Shown here piece by piece: positions 56,244 through 64,000 of a stretch of 64,000 nt of DNA. Origin of the DNA: Bacteroides sp. MSB163 (lineage in GTDB: Bacteria > Bacteroidota > Bacteroidia > Bacteroidales > Bacteroidaceae); assembly GCF_036416795.1 (NCBI RefSeq), contig NZ_CP143867.1, positions 4,642,001 to 4,706,000 of the forward strand, read 5' to 3'. The notes beneath the pieces were generated by a model. That model was not told the origin of the DNA and did not search any database. It saw nothing but the letters and a program-made list of their open reading frames with translations. Numbering within the stretch: position 1 is the stretch's first letter; each line of letters starts with the position of its first letter. The position numbers and the translations under genes are program-made.

Positions 56244-56675
56244 TCATTTAGGATGAGCCATTTCCAATGCCCGTTTAATGTCTCCGCGTTTAAGTCCATT
56301 ATAGTCATCTGTCTCATAAGTAACTTTCTTACCATTACGTTTTACGTTGGTCACTTCTCCTGAAGTTTTATATTCACTTTCCGCAGCTTCTGCAGCTTCT
56401 ACAACCGGCCATGTTTCTTCTATCACACATTTAGTGCATATAGCATCGTCTCCGCTACCATTGAAAGTCAGATTCACCACAACACTGGCTTTCCATTTTC
56501 CGTATTGCCATGTGTAACCAAATTTAGCGGTGTTTCCACTACTGTCCCAACCGGTAAAGGTTGTTGTTACATCATCCGGATCATCGTCATCATCCCCGCA
56601 TCCCACCAATAGCGGAACACTGCACATCATAAAGAGTACAACGAGGAAATTCCATTTCATTAATAAAGTTTTCAT
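56244..56675 (-). CDS. Small lipoprotein, hypothetical
   Basis: 143 residues with lipobox LVGC (Cys26) followed by seven acidic residues, a usual surface-export-type signal in Bacteroidetes lipoproteins. The mature part is mostly beta with two Cys (DDAICTKC). No family recognised. It follows the beta-barrel gene after 34 bases, so they are co-transcribed. Confidence 0.7.
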   Translation of the reverse strand: MKTLLMKWNFLVVLFMMCSVPLLVGCGDDDDDPDDVTTTFTGWDSSGNTAKFGYTWQYGKWKASVVVNLTFNGSGDDAICTKCVIEETWPVVEAAEAAESEYKTSGEVTNVKRNGKKVTYETDDYNGLKRGDIKRALEMAHPK

Positions 56676-56709
56676 AGGTTTTTATGCATTAAAGAGTTTG
56701 TAAATGGTT

Positions 56710-57207
56710 TTAAAACTTATAGGCTGCGCCTAATGAGAATACCGGGCGATTCCACCCGGAAACAATCTGATACTTGATTTCTAAGTTTAGCGCGAATTTT
56801 TCTGTTAACAGATATTCACCGCCGCCTCCAAGGTTAAATCCAAAGTCTGAAGCTGATGCACTTACTCCCAAATAATCAACAGAAGTACCCAGTAAGCACA
56901 CACCTGCCAACGGATAAAGGCGGAAACTGTCGCTTATCCCAAAAAGGTAGTGCACATTCGCATTAATGTCCCACATACTTACAAGATCTTTTTTAAGAAA
57001 GTAAGTAGCGCTTGGTTCAATACGCAGATTATCGATAATGTTGTACTGGAACTTGGCTCCGATACCGAAGTTGCTGAGACCGCTTTTTGTTCCATAAGAC
57101 AAGTTTACACCGGCACCCATTTCACCTTTCTCTTGTGCAAAGAGGAATGCGGTTGATAATGCCATAATTACTACCATTGCCATTCGTTTCATTAATCTTG
57201 TTTTCAT
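56710..57207 (-). CDS. Outer-membrane beta-barrel protein
   Basis: 165 residues with a signal peptide (to about FAQ, residue 25). Eight short amphipathic strands, opening GVNLSYGTKSGLSNFGIGAKFQYN and ending in the aromatic C-terminus GAAYKF, match the OMP_b-brl family. It is likely a small eight-stranded barrel. It lies upstream of the small lipoprotein in the same direction. Confidence 0.82.
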   Translation of the reverse strand: MKTRLMKRMAMVVIMALSTAFLFAQEKGEMGAGVNLSYGTKSGLSNFGIGAKFQYNIIDNLRIEPSATYFLKKDLVSMWDINANVHYLFGISDSFRLYPLAGVCLLGTSVDYLGVSASASDFGFNLGGGGEYLLTEKFALNLEIKYQIVSGWNRPVFSLGAAYKF

Positions 57208-57287
57208 AATTATTAATTAATTAAAGTTTATCCTACTCATATAGCTTTTCGGTTCCGCTTTTTATTATTTATCCCTGTATTTCCTTC

Positions 57288-57359
57288 TTAAAAAAAGAGG
57301 GAAACGTCTTTTATTCAGTTAATTCAAGTAAAACATGTCCAAAGTGACGCTTCCCTCTT
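57288..57359 (-). terminator. Terminator after the OmpA-family gene
   Basis: AAGAGGGAAACGTC (57295-57308) / GACGCTTCCCTCTT (57346-57359), 14 bp with one mismatch and a 37-base loop, running into a T-run on minus. It is 82 bases after the stop at 57441. Confidence 0.75.
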
Positions 57360-57440
57360 AGAAAAAGAGTGTTTTACCTTCACAGGTATCTTCAGGTGTG
57401 GTTTCACCTATTCTTTTTTAGAATAGATTCTACTCTGTTC

Positions 57441-58769
57441 TCATTGCTTGACAAACTCCACTCGTCTGTTCTTGGCACGGCCTTCATCGGTGCCATTATC
57501 GGCAATGGGGGAATCTTGTCCCTTGCCTGCACTGACGAGACGGTCGGCAGATATGCCCAGTTCTACCAGCTTATCGACAATTGCTTTGCTTCGGGCTTCA
57601 CTTAGGGTTTGGTTGGAAGCAGCATTTCCGGTACTATCTGTATGTCCCTCTACTGAGAATTTCAAGTCGGGATTGTCAGTCATCAGTTTTACAATACGGT
57701 TTATCTCCCCCATTGATTCGGGCTTAATGGTTGATTTGCCTACATCAAAGGTGATACCGTAGGTGATGAATTTGCCGTCGGTCATCATGCGGTCATAGAG
57801 GGGGACGGCGCCTTTGGCGATGCGGACATTCTTGATGAAATAAAGTCCTTGCTCAGTGCAGTCGGCTCCCACAACAAACCATGTAGGCTTATCCATATTA
57901 GGAATATTAAACAAGCGCGTTTGGTCAAAATACATCTTCATTGCACGTTTGTTGAATGAAATAGAAATGTGATGCCACGCTTCGGTTTCCCATGCAACTT
58001 CCTGTGCATTTCCTGATCGGTTTTCTCCACCAACCGACCAAAAATATCTGATAGATTCCTTTCCTACTCTTTCACTTTTACTTGTATGTCCATAGTAAGG
58101 GCATATTTCTGTATCAAAACATTTATTGCCCTTTTCGTTCAATAGTCGAAAATACCAATCGGCATTTATCCAATGCTTTTGCGTAGGATAAGCTTCAATA
58201 GCCATAGCATGGTCACGCATATAAATATCGAACTCTATGGTAAAGTTGTCGGGCAAGTATCCCTTAGGTTTTTCCATTAGAGGAACAATTTGCCCCGCTG
58301 ATGTCATTTCTATACATTTCACACCATCAATACTTGCTATTTCTGCCCCCCCTGAAAGTACATCCCATTGGCTTGGAAATTCCCCAAGTTGTTCATTAGC
58401 CTGATTATCTTCAAAGATAATCTCATCACCCGCTACGAAGTCGAACTTGTTCCAACTGATTTGGGCAGATTTCTTCTGTTGCTTCCCTTCATCCTGTGTT
58501 ACTTCTTGTCCATCGATATTGGCATTATCACCAATATCACCCTTTTTCACTTTTTTGTCTTCTCCCTTCACCGCGTCCTCCGCTCCTTCAAAAGCATTAT
58601 CCACCGTCTTGTCTACGGTATCATCCACTTTCTTTTCCACTTTCTTCTTTGCCCGATCCTCGGCTCGGTCTATTGCCTTTTGCCCCAGCTTTTTCAGCCA
58701 TTGCGCCTGTACATCCGTTGTTCCTGCTACGAACAACAATGTGATTAAGATAAATACCACTCTTTTCAT
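57441..58769 (-). CDS. OmpA-family protein with laminin-G-like middle
   Basis: 442 residues with a signal peptide (to about VQAQ). A Lys/Glu/Asp-rich helical stretch (about 28-95) follows, then a concanavalin/laminin-G-like beta domain (about 105-320; PDNFTIEFDIYMRD, EAWHHISISFNKRAMKMYFD) and the OmpA peptidoglycan-binding domain (about 335-442; FSVEGHTDSTGN, LSEARSKAIVDKL, GRAKNRRVEF). It ties the outer membrane to the wall and may bind a glycan with the middle domain. It follows the small gene at 58801 after 31 bases. Confidence 0.88.
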   Translation of the reverse strand: MKRVVFILITLLFVAGTTDVQAQWLKKLGQKAIDRAEDRAKKKVEKKVDDTVDKTVDNAFEGAEDAVKGEDKKVKKGDIGDNANIDGQEVTQDEGKQQKKSAQISWNKFDFVAGDEIIFEDNQANEQLGEFPSQWDVLSGGAEIASIDGVKCIEMTSAGQIVPLMEKPKGYLPDNFTIEFDIYMRDHAMAIEAYPTQKHWINADWYFRLLNEKGNKCFDTEICPYYGHTSKSERVGKESIRYFWSVGGENRSGNAQEVAWETEAWHHISISFNKRAMKMYFDQTRLFNIPNMDKPTWFVVGADCTEQGLYFIKNVRIAKGAVPLYDRMMTDGKFITYGITFDVGKSTIKPESMGEINRIVKLMTDNPDLKFSVEGHTDSTGNAASNQTLSEARSKAIVDKLVELGISADRLVSAGKGQDSPIADNGTDEGRAKNRRVEFVKQ

Positions 58770-58800
58770 AAGTCACTCTTTTTTATGTAAGATTAATATG

Positions 58801-59040
58801 CTATTTCTCTGTGCATCTGAATAATTTCATGCAAAACCATTTTAAGGAGCATCTTCTTTTCTTCTTTTCACTGCGTAGTACTTTCTTCCTGCATTCAGCT
58901 TCCAGCTCTTCTGCAGCTTTCTCTACCCGCACTATTCTTTCATCTCTACCGTCCGTTTCATCACGTGATACGCATTCATCGATTATCTCAACCACTTGTT
59001 CGTATGAAAGCATCGGTTTCTTTTTCTTATCTTCATCCAT
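58801..59040 (-). CDS. Small charged protein, hypothetical
   Basis: 79 residues, almost half Lys, Arg, Glu or Asp, probably one long helix (YEQVVEIIDECVSRDE). No signal peptide or motif. It precedes the OmpA-family gene and has a -7 box TACTTTTG on minus at 59085-59092 with no clear -33 box; the three ATGCGCAT palindromes lie upstream. Coding status is probable given the position. Confidence 0.55.
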   Translation of the reverse strand: MDEDKKKKPMLSYEQVVEIIDECVSRDETDGRDERIVRVEKAAEELEAECRKKVLRSEKKKRRCSLKWFCMKLFRCTEK

Positions 59041-59084
59041 ACTCCTTGAAAATGATTAGGTGAAACGTAAATCATTGCTGAAGG

Positions 59085-59092
59085 CAAAAGTA
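59085..59092 (-). promoter_or_regulatory. -7 box of the small charged protein / OmpA operon
   Basis: TACTTTTG on minus. No TTG at the -33 position, so an activator may be needed. Confidence 0.6.
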
Positions 59093-59120
59093 GATTCTTA
59101 TAGGATTGGGCGTTTGCACT

Positions 59121-59188
59121 ATATGCGCATAGATTTATACTATATGCGCATTTTTACTTGCAGGAATTTGACTTATGTGCGCATAAGA
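59121..59188. promoter_or_regulatory. Three phased ATGCGCAT palindromes (candidate activator sites)
   Basis: ATGCGCAT at 59123-59130 and 59144-59151 (centres 21 bases apart) and TTATGTGCGCATAA at 59173-59186 (centre 32 bases further). These are about two and three helical turns, so sites face one side of the DNA. They lie 30-95 bases upstream of the minus-strand -7 box that lacks a -33 box. Confidence 0.6.
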
Positions 59189-59433
59189 AGAAGTTAAAGT
59201 ATTGATTGATAGAGATAAAAAGTGTAAAAAGTCCTTTCGTACAATTAATAAAAAGGAACGGTATCAGTTTGAAATTTGATGCCGTTCTACTAAAAAGATA
59301 TCTGGAATATCAGAATTAAACTTTAATAATTACTCCTTTTTTCCTTTTTTTCAGGAAGATCAAGAGAATATAATATATCATGTTTGCCGTTTCCTTTTGT
59401 GGTTACTTTCTTTACCCCACGTCGTAACTCCAT

Positions 59434-59543
59434 TTACATGCCGAAGTAAAGACCGTTACATGCCGAGGTAAAGGTCGTTACAATAGGTGGTAAAGGTCGT
59501 TACATCCTGCGGTAAATGCTTTTACATCCTGTGGTGAATTGTC
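59434..59543. repeat. 22-bp tandem repeat, five units
   Basis: Units at 59434, 59456, 59478, 59500 and 59522, each beginning TTACA, with consensus TTACATGCCGNGGTAAAGGTCG; the first three are closest. A worn sixth unit may precede at 59412. Spacing equals two helical turns. It lies just after the 3' end of the hybrid sensor gene. Confidence 0.75.
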
Positions 59544-59590
59544 GGTAAATGCAATATATTGATAAACAATGTATTATTATATTATTCCGT

Positions 59591-62425
59591 TCACAGCTTC
59601 TTGCGATACTGCGACGGTGTCATCTGGAATGTCTGCTTAAAGATACGGGAGAAATAGGATATTTCCGGGAAACCGCATTTCAATGCAATGTCTCCAATCG
59701 GAGTATCTGTGGATGTAAGCAGGCGTTTGGCTTTGTCCAAGCGCATCTGTAGGATGTATCCGGAACTGTTGAACCCTGTGATGGCCTTCACTTTACGGTT
59801 CAGTTGCGAAAGACTCATGCACATCTTATCAGCCACCATCTCCGAGTTTAGGTCATGGTTGCCCATCATCGAATAAATGACGTCATTCAGACGAGTCAGG
59901 AAGTTCTTGTCGGCAGAACTTAGTTCCACTGTCTGCCCCTTGCCTTCATGCAGGGCATTGGAATACTTTTCACGCAACATGCGACGCTGTTCCAACAAGC
60001 GGACAATGCGAACATTCAGTTCATCGGCATTGAAAGGCTTTTCCAGATAGGCATCCGCCCCTACATCCAGTCCTTGTACGCGGTCGCCCGCTCCACATTT
60101 GGCAGTAATGATAATGATGGGGATATGGTTCAGGATTTCCGAATCGCGTATGTCACGGCACAATTGATAACCATTCTTTTCGGGCATCATAAGGTCAGTG
60201 ATTATCAGGTCGGGCACATATTCTTTGGCTTTTTCCAATCCTTCCTCTCCGTCACGGGCATAGAGCAGGCGGTAGTTGTCTTTCAGCAATCCGCTGATGT
60301 AATAAGAAATGTCTGCATTGTCCTCCACTATCAGGATGGAAGGCAGTGCCGCATCTCCGGCTGTAGGCATGGTTTCGAGTAATTCCACGTCTTCTTTCAT
60401 AGAAATGAGAGGAGTCATATTGCCGTCCGTCTTCTTTCCGGGCAGCCATTCCTCCCAAAGGGAGTCTCCATGCTTCAAGGGTAATGTCACGGTTATTTCG
60501 GTTCCTTTTCCTTCGTTGCTTTCGGCCCGGATGGTGCCGTCCATACATTCTGTTATTTGTCGTACCAATGCCAGTCCGATACCTGTACCGATGTCTGCGC
60601 GGCTGTTCTCGCCCTGGTAGAAAGTCTTGAAGATGTGTGGCAGGTCTTCCGGGCTGATACCGCAACCGGTATCGGCTACACAGATTACAAGATGGTCGCT
60701 TTTCTTTTCCATCTTTACAGTTACCCGGCCGCCTTTCTGTGTAAACTTGAGGGAGTTGGATAATAAATTACGCGTTATTTTGCTGAAATATTCGGGTACG
60801 AAATCCATCTCAATCACGGTCTCCGAAGGCATGAAGTGCAAGTCTACCTGACGCTGCCGGGCATACGCCTGATAGTTCTCCATAATCATGCGAACGTAGG
60901 AAACAACATCTCCCGAACGCCAGTCCGGTTCGCCGACCTCAGACCTAACTTTGGATACTTCCAGCAATTGGTTTACCAGTCCCAGCAGGTTGCGTCCCTG
61001 CCGGATAATGGTGGTCAGTGCGGTGCCGGTTTCTTCGTCAGAAGAGATACCTCCCTTTTGCAGTTGCTCCGAAAGCCCCAGTATGACCGTCAGTGGAGTA
61101 CGGAACTCATGGGTGACATTTGTAAAGAAGTTGCTTCGTACCTTTTCCATGCGGCGAAGCATCCGTTGGTTGCGCGACTTCATACGCAAGGCATACCACA
61201 GGAATCCAATGGCTACCACCGTAATGAACAAGATAATGAAGCTGCCTGTGAGAAAGAGGTTCTTGGTGCGTTGTTCCATCCGGTAGCCCTCTCGCACCAA
61301 CGAAAGTTCGCGAAAGTTTTTCTCTTTTTCATAATTGACGCGAAGGTTCTGCACATGGTTCAGATTATCCTCATTCCGCACGCTGTCGGCAAAGGCGCGA
61401 CTCTTTATGTAGCAATCGAGTGCACGGCGGCAGTTGCCTTGCTTTTCGTAACACAGGTAGCTCAGTCGGTAGACTTCGCTCAGATGTTCCCACGAACTCA
61501 TCTCTTCGGCGGTTTTCTTGGCACGCTCCAGATAAGTCCTTGCGAGTGTTATATCCCCTTTGGCAACATTTACCCTTGCCAATGCCAGGCAGGACTCCAG
61601 CCGATGCCAACTGTCGCTGCTTTCAATCATCAGGTTATATGCATTACGATATTCACGCAAAGCATCTTCCCACTTGCCTTCCTGCTCAAAAAGTCGTCCG
61701 AAGTGATTATGGCAAAGGGAGATACCTAATGTGGACTTGGCTGCACGGTTGTATTTCATGGAATGCTGATAATAAACCAGTGCAGAATCTTTCATGCCAC
61801 GTGCTTCGAATATAGCACCTAGATTAGCGTAGTTAATGGCTTGTCCCAAGTCGCTGTTCAGTTCGTGTTCTCCCGCCAAAGCAACACGGAACACACTGTC
61901 GGCGGCTTCGCGGTTGTCCAGTGTCAGATGTATGTTGCCGATGCCGTTCAGGGAGACAACTCGGTTCTTTTTGGCGGTGAAGCTGCTTTTGTCTCCATAT
62001 TGTTCGCAAAGAAGCAATGCCCGGTAATGATACGTGGATGCTTCGTCCAGAATACCCATCCGGCGGTAACTTGTACCTATATTATTCAGTGCCTGTACCG
62101 CTTCGAGCGTGTCTCCTATTTGCAACGCAAGCTGGAGGCCTTTCTGATGAACTTCTATGGCCTCGTTGAAACGCGAATTGTCGCGATAGCGTCTGCCGAG
62201 TTCTTTACGGACAAGTATCATACCGGGAATATTTTCGGCTTTTGCGTAACGTTCAAGCCATGCGGTCAATGAATCGATTGAACGGTTGGCCTTAATAATG
62301 CTGTCGATGGTTGCACGTTCTTCGGAAGAGAGTGTTTTTCGTGCAGAGTGATGGCAGGAAAACAGGATTGTACCAAGAAGAAAAAAGGCACAAAGCAATT
62401 GGGTTTGTCGGGTGTGTTTTTTCAT
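59591..62425 (-). CDS. Hybrid two-component regulator with TPR sensor and AraC output
   Basis: 944 residues. Lipoprotein-like or signal-anchor start (LFSCHHS), then TPR helices (about 60-340; e.g. ALNNIGTSYRRMG), one membrane helix (about 385-405), HisKA with NVTHEFRTPLT (His about 440), HATPase with DTGCGI and GTGIGLAL, a receiver domain with ITDLMMP (phospho-Asp about 742), and an AraC helix-turn-helix at the end (DIALKCGFPEISYFSRIFKQTFQMTPSQYR). It senses an extracytoplasmic or membrane signal and binds DNA. It differs from classical HTCS by lacking the two-beta-propeller sensor. Transcribed from a promoter about 240 bases upstream. Confidence 0.92.
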   Translation of the reverse strand: MKKHTRQTQLLCAFFLLGTILFSCHHSARKTLSSEERATIDSIIKANRSIDSLTAWLERYAKAENIPGMILVRKELGRRYRDNSRFNEAIEVHQKGLQLALQIGDTLEAVQALNNIGTSYRRMGILDEASTYHYRALLLCEQYGDKSSFTAKKNRVVSLNGIGNIHLTLDNREAADSVFRVALAGEHELNSDLGQAINYANLGAIFEARGMKDSALVYYQHSMKYNRAAKSTLGISLCHNHFGRLFEQEGKWEDALREYRNAYNLMIESSDSWHRLESCLALARVNVAKGDITLARTYLERAKKTAEEMSSWEHLSEVYRLSYLCYEKQGNCRRALDCYIKSRAFADSVRNEDNLNHVQNLRVNYEKEKNFRELSLVREGYRMEQRTKNLFLTGSFIILFITVVAIGFLWYALRMKSRNQRMLRRMEKVRSNFFTNVTHEFRTPLTVILGLSEQLQKGGISSDEETGTALTTIIRQGRNLLGLVNQLLEVSKVRSEVGEPDWRSGDVVSYVRMIMENYQAYARQRQVDLHFMPSETVIEMDFVPEYFSKITRNLLSNSLKFTQKGGRVTVKMEKKSDHLVICVADTGCGISPEDLPHIFKTFYQGENSRADIGTGIGLALVRQITECMDGTIRAESNEGKGTEITVTLPLKHGDSLWEEWLPGKKTDGNMTPLISMKEDVELLETMPTAGDAALPSILIVEDNADISYYISGLLKDNYRLLYARDGEEGLEKAKEYVPDLIITDLMMPEKNGYQLCRDIRDSEILNHIPIIIITAKCGAGDRVQGLDVGADAYLEKPFNADELNVRIVRLLEQRRMLREKYSNALHEGKGQTVELSSADKNFLTRLNDVIYSMMGNHDLNSEMVADKMCMSLSQLNRKVKAITGFNSSGYILQMRLDKAKRLLTSTDTPIGDIALKCGFPEISYFSRIFKQTFQMTPSQYRKKL

Positions 62426-62450
62426 ATTGTTATATATTTAGTATATAAAG

Positions 62451-62530
62451 AAAGCGTGGACAATTTACTTATCTTAAGAGATAGGCTCTGGTAAACCCGT
62501 GCAGTAAAATAAGCAACAGCCCACGCCTTT
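62451..62530. repeat. Structured repeat element, copy B (leader of hybrid sensor)
   Basis: On minus: GCGTGGGCTGTTGC, CTGCACGGGT, TACCAGAGCC and finally CCACGC followed by TTTCTTT, with an outer stem CGTGG/CCACG extended by GTATATA/TATATAC. It occupies the 5' leader of the hybrid sensor gene, about 25 bases before the ATG. It matches copy C at 53671 and, in part, the leader of wza-wzc. Confidence 0.55.
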
Positions 62531-62674
62531 GTCTATATACTTGAATTGCATATAACAATGACGTGAAGAGCACAGCTTATTCTCCTGCGAAAAATTTACC
62601 AGATTTTATCTCTGAGAACAAAGCTAAACACTTTCCATGTGTCTAAATGAATCAGTTACCTTACGATAACAATG

Positions 62675-62704
62675 CAAAAGTAATAATAAATTTAGATTCC
62701 CAAA
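62675..62704 (-). promoter_or_regulatory. Promoter of the hybrid sensor gene
   Basis: On minus, TTTG (62701-62704), 18-base spacer, TACTTTTG (62675-62682). The leader to the ATG is about 240 nt. Confidence 0.7.
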
Positions 62705-62787
62705 GCATTTTAAACTCTTTTTTCAAGCTGTTGCATTGGGCAAAGTAAAGAAAAAAAGAACATAAAAGGACAAAATAGAGCATTTAC

Positions 62788-63999
62788 TTATATACAGCCA
62801 ATTCCCTTTTTCCGCAACATATTGAAGTCGTCTTTTCTCATCCCTATATCATCTAATGGATGCGGTTCATTATGATCGTTCAGATAAACCCTCGATTTCT
62901 CTGTATAGAGAGGGCTGGTGACAGATAGACTGTCATTGCGATACGGAGTTTCTATTCCGGCTAGTTCCATCATGGTCTGGAAGAAAGAAATGCTGGAAGA
63001 TATATTTTTCTGTCGGTTCATCGAAGCAGCTTTCTCTATGCCGGGATACTCTTCCCTATAACTGTCCGATATCCACAGCAGGAAAGGCACATGTAGCTGA
63101 TAGTAGGACGGGACGGGGGATGCATGAAGAAACAGGTGTCGGTTGTCGTCGAAGATATCTTCCCCGTGATCTGACGTGTAAAGCATACTGGCATCTACTT
63201 GCTGCTCCTCCAATAGGTGGATGATACGTGCCAGGAAATTATCCGTATACCGAATGGAATTGTCGTAGGCATTCATCAGGTTATCTTTGTATTTCACTTC
63301 TGCATCTACGGGGAAATCCGGTAAGAAGAAAGCGGCAGTTTCCGGATAACGTTCCCGGTAATTGAAGTGGGATCCATAGGTATGCAATACAATGAACTGT
63401 TTCCGATTTCCTTTCTCAAGTTCTTTTTCTACCAACATTAACAGGTCGTCATCTGAAGGGTTATATTGTGAATCCTGGGAATCTTCCTTGATAAAATCAT
63501 AAGTATCCGCTTCCATTCCGAAAAAGTCGATGAAAGAATGGTTATATCGCTGGTTTGAGAAAAAAGCTGTCTGAAAACCAGCTTCTTTGAAAGCGGTAAT
63601 GATACTTTTCCGATAATAAATGGAATCGAAATTCTGTGCAGAAACAGGAGAAAGCAACATTGGTACACTCTTGTGCGTAGTATTCGATTCCGTCAAAACA
63701 TGGCAAAAAGAGGTCACTCCTTCTATTTTAGAAAGTTCAGGGTTCGTATCCCGATCATAGTCGTAAAGACTCCAGTTCAGGGCGCGGGATGTCTCGCCCA
63801 CTACCATAATATAAATTTCGCGCCTGTCTTCCGAATGGGAAGGTCGAGCGTTAAAAGTAAAGTTCTCTGATGTGCGGTGATACATCCTTGTTTGGGCATT
63901 ACGCTGGAATGCGAGTGCTACATTGTAACACACGTTAGCCGGATACAAATCCGACTTCAGCTCGTAACGTTTATCCAGTCCATAAGCGGCACCCAATGA
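62788..63999 (-). CDS. EptA-like phosphoethanolamine transferase, C-terminal part (partial)
   Basis: At least 403 residues are present; the N-terminal membrane helices lie beyond the window. The catalytic domain has VVGETSRALNWSLYDYDRDTNPEL, ESNTTHKSVPMLLSP (nucleophile Thr), VLHTYGSHFNYRERYP and YTSDHGEDIFDDNRHLFLHASP, in the order of EptA/Mcr-type enzymes, which transfer phosphoethanolamine to lipid A or core sugars at the periplasmic face. Similar enzymes in Bacteroides may modify lipid A and affect polymyxin response. Start not visible. Confidence 0.88.
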   Translation of the reverse strand, partial: SLGAAYGLDKRYELKSDLYPANVCYNVALAFQRNAQTRMYHRTSENFTFNARPSHSEDRREIYIMVVGETSRALNWSLYDYDRDTNPELSKIEGVTSFCHVLTESNTTHKSVPMLLSPVSAQNFDSIYYRKSIITAFKEAGFQTAFFSNQRYNHSFIDFFGMEADTYDFIKEDSQDSQYNPSDDDLLMLVEKELEKGNRKQFIVLHTYGSHFNYRERYPETAAFFLPDFPVDAEVKYKDNLMNAYDNSIRYTDNFLARIIHLLEEQQVDASMLYTSDHGEDIFDDNRHLFLHASPVPSYYQLHVPFLLWISDSYREEYPGIEKAASMNRQKNISSSISFFQTMMELAGIETPYRNDSLSVTSPLYTEKSRVYLNDHNEPHPLDDIGMRKDDFNMLRKKGIGCI

Positions 64000-64000
64000 G

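Larger units (their letters stand above)
59041..59590. other. Intergenic region between hybrid sensor and small charged gene
   Basis: 550 bases holding the -7 box, three ATGCGCAT palindromes, and the 22-bp tandem repeats. I see no gene. A weak inverted pair AACGGTATCA (near 59257) / TGATGCCGTT (near 59278) also occurs. Confidence 0.6.
62426..62787. other. Intergenic region upstream of the hybrid sensor
   Basis: 362 bases: the promoter at 62675-62704, the long leader with structured copy B, and about 80 AT-rich bases after the EptA-like stop in which I see no terminator. Confidence 0.6.

Noticed and set aside
59434..59543. CRISPR array
   Set aside because: The 22-bp units are directly adjacent with no spacers, and there are no cas genes.

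Overview
The window looks like chromosome of a gut Bacteroides or close Bacteroidales relative. The evidence is the recurrent promoter form TTG-N18-20-TAnnTTTG (very clear before the tRNA-Lys, uxaC, the POT transporter and the hybrid sensor), an HU-CCDC81/SPOR protein, a BT4734-type VapE primase-helicase with an HU-like partner, a hybrid sensor with an AraC output domain, RHS pairs with a DUF6443-type second member, and the general style of the lipoprotein and capsule genes. The species cannot be fixed from the sequence alone.

Layout. 1-350: the end of a DEAD-box RNA helicase. 392-16247 (minus): one long capsule/exopolysaccharide operon reading wza, wzz, wzy, wzx, an LtaS-like phosphoglycerol transferase, two glycosyltransferases, a radical SAM enzyme, a third glycosyltransferase, an initiating sugar transferase, wzi, rfbC, ugd and a small lipoprotein. 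Divergent from it (16801-19572, plus) are two tandem fibre-like secreted paralogues and a protein with a type IX-style C-terminal sorting domain. 19736-21422: an HU-CCDC81/SPOR envelope protein and an FHA/zinc-finger protein. 21448-24679: a compact VapE + HU module bounded by near-identical inverted repeats, with hairpins built on the same GTGTAGG word, a strongly folded RNA, and an HU gene broken by an internal deletion. 24699-35983 (minus): a zinc-ribbon membrane protein, then a low-GC block of a sorting-domain protein, a frameshifted RHS protein, a second RHS protein with a variable tail, and a possible immunity protein.

36140-40324: galacturonate/glucuronate use (lacI-type regulator with uxaB on minus, uxaC on plus). 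40543-44098: a second wza plus a wzc tyrosine kinase, with no glycosyltransferases and a leader of about 290 nt that can form mutually exclusive stems. 44100-48501: HAD phosphatase, POT transporter, MBL hydrolase, tRNA-Lys(CTT) and an MFS efflux protein. 48502-59040 (minus): envelope genes, comprising a six-gene run with three zinc-ribbon membrane proteins, a large lipoprotein with carboxypeptidase-like repeats, a small lipoprotein, a beta-barrel, an OmpA-family protein and a small charged protein. 59591-63999: a TPR-type hybrid two-component regulator and the start-truncated end of an EptA-like phosphoethanolamine transferase.

How it fits together. The first polysaccharide operon has export lipoprotein, co-polymerase, polymerase, flippase and outer-membrane Wzi but its co-polymerase lacks a kinase domain; the second locus supplies a co-polymerase fused to a tyrosine kinase but no biosynthesis genes. 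The most unusual material is non-coding: the repeat-bounded VapE/HU module with its folded RNA, three dispersed copies of a structured element sharing GGGCTGTYGC, CTGCACGGGT and TACCAGAGCC words (two in long 5' leaders), three helically phased ATGCGCAT palindromes upstream of the 79-residue protein and OmpA-family genes, and a five-unit 22-bp tandem repeat.
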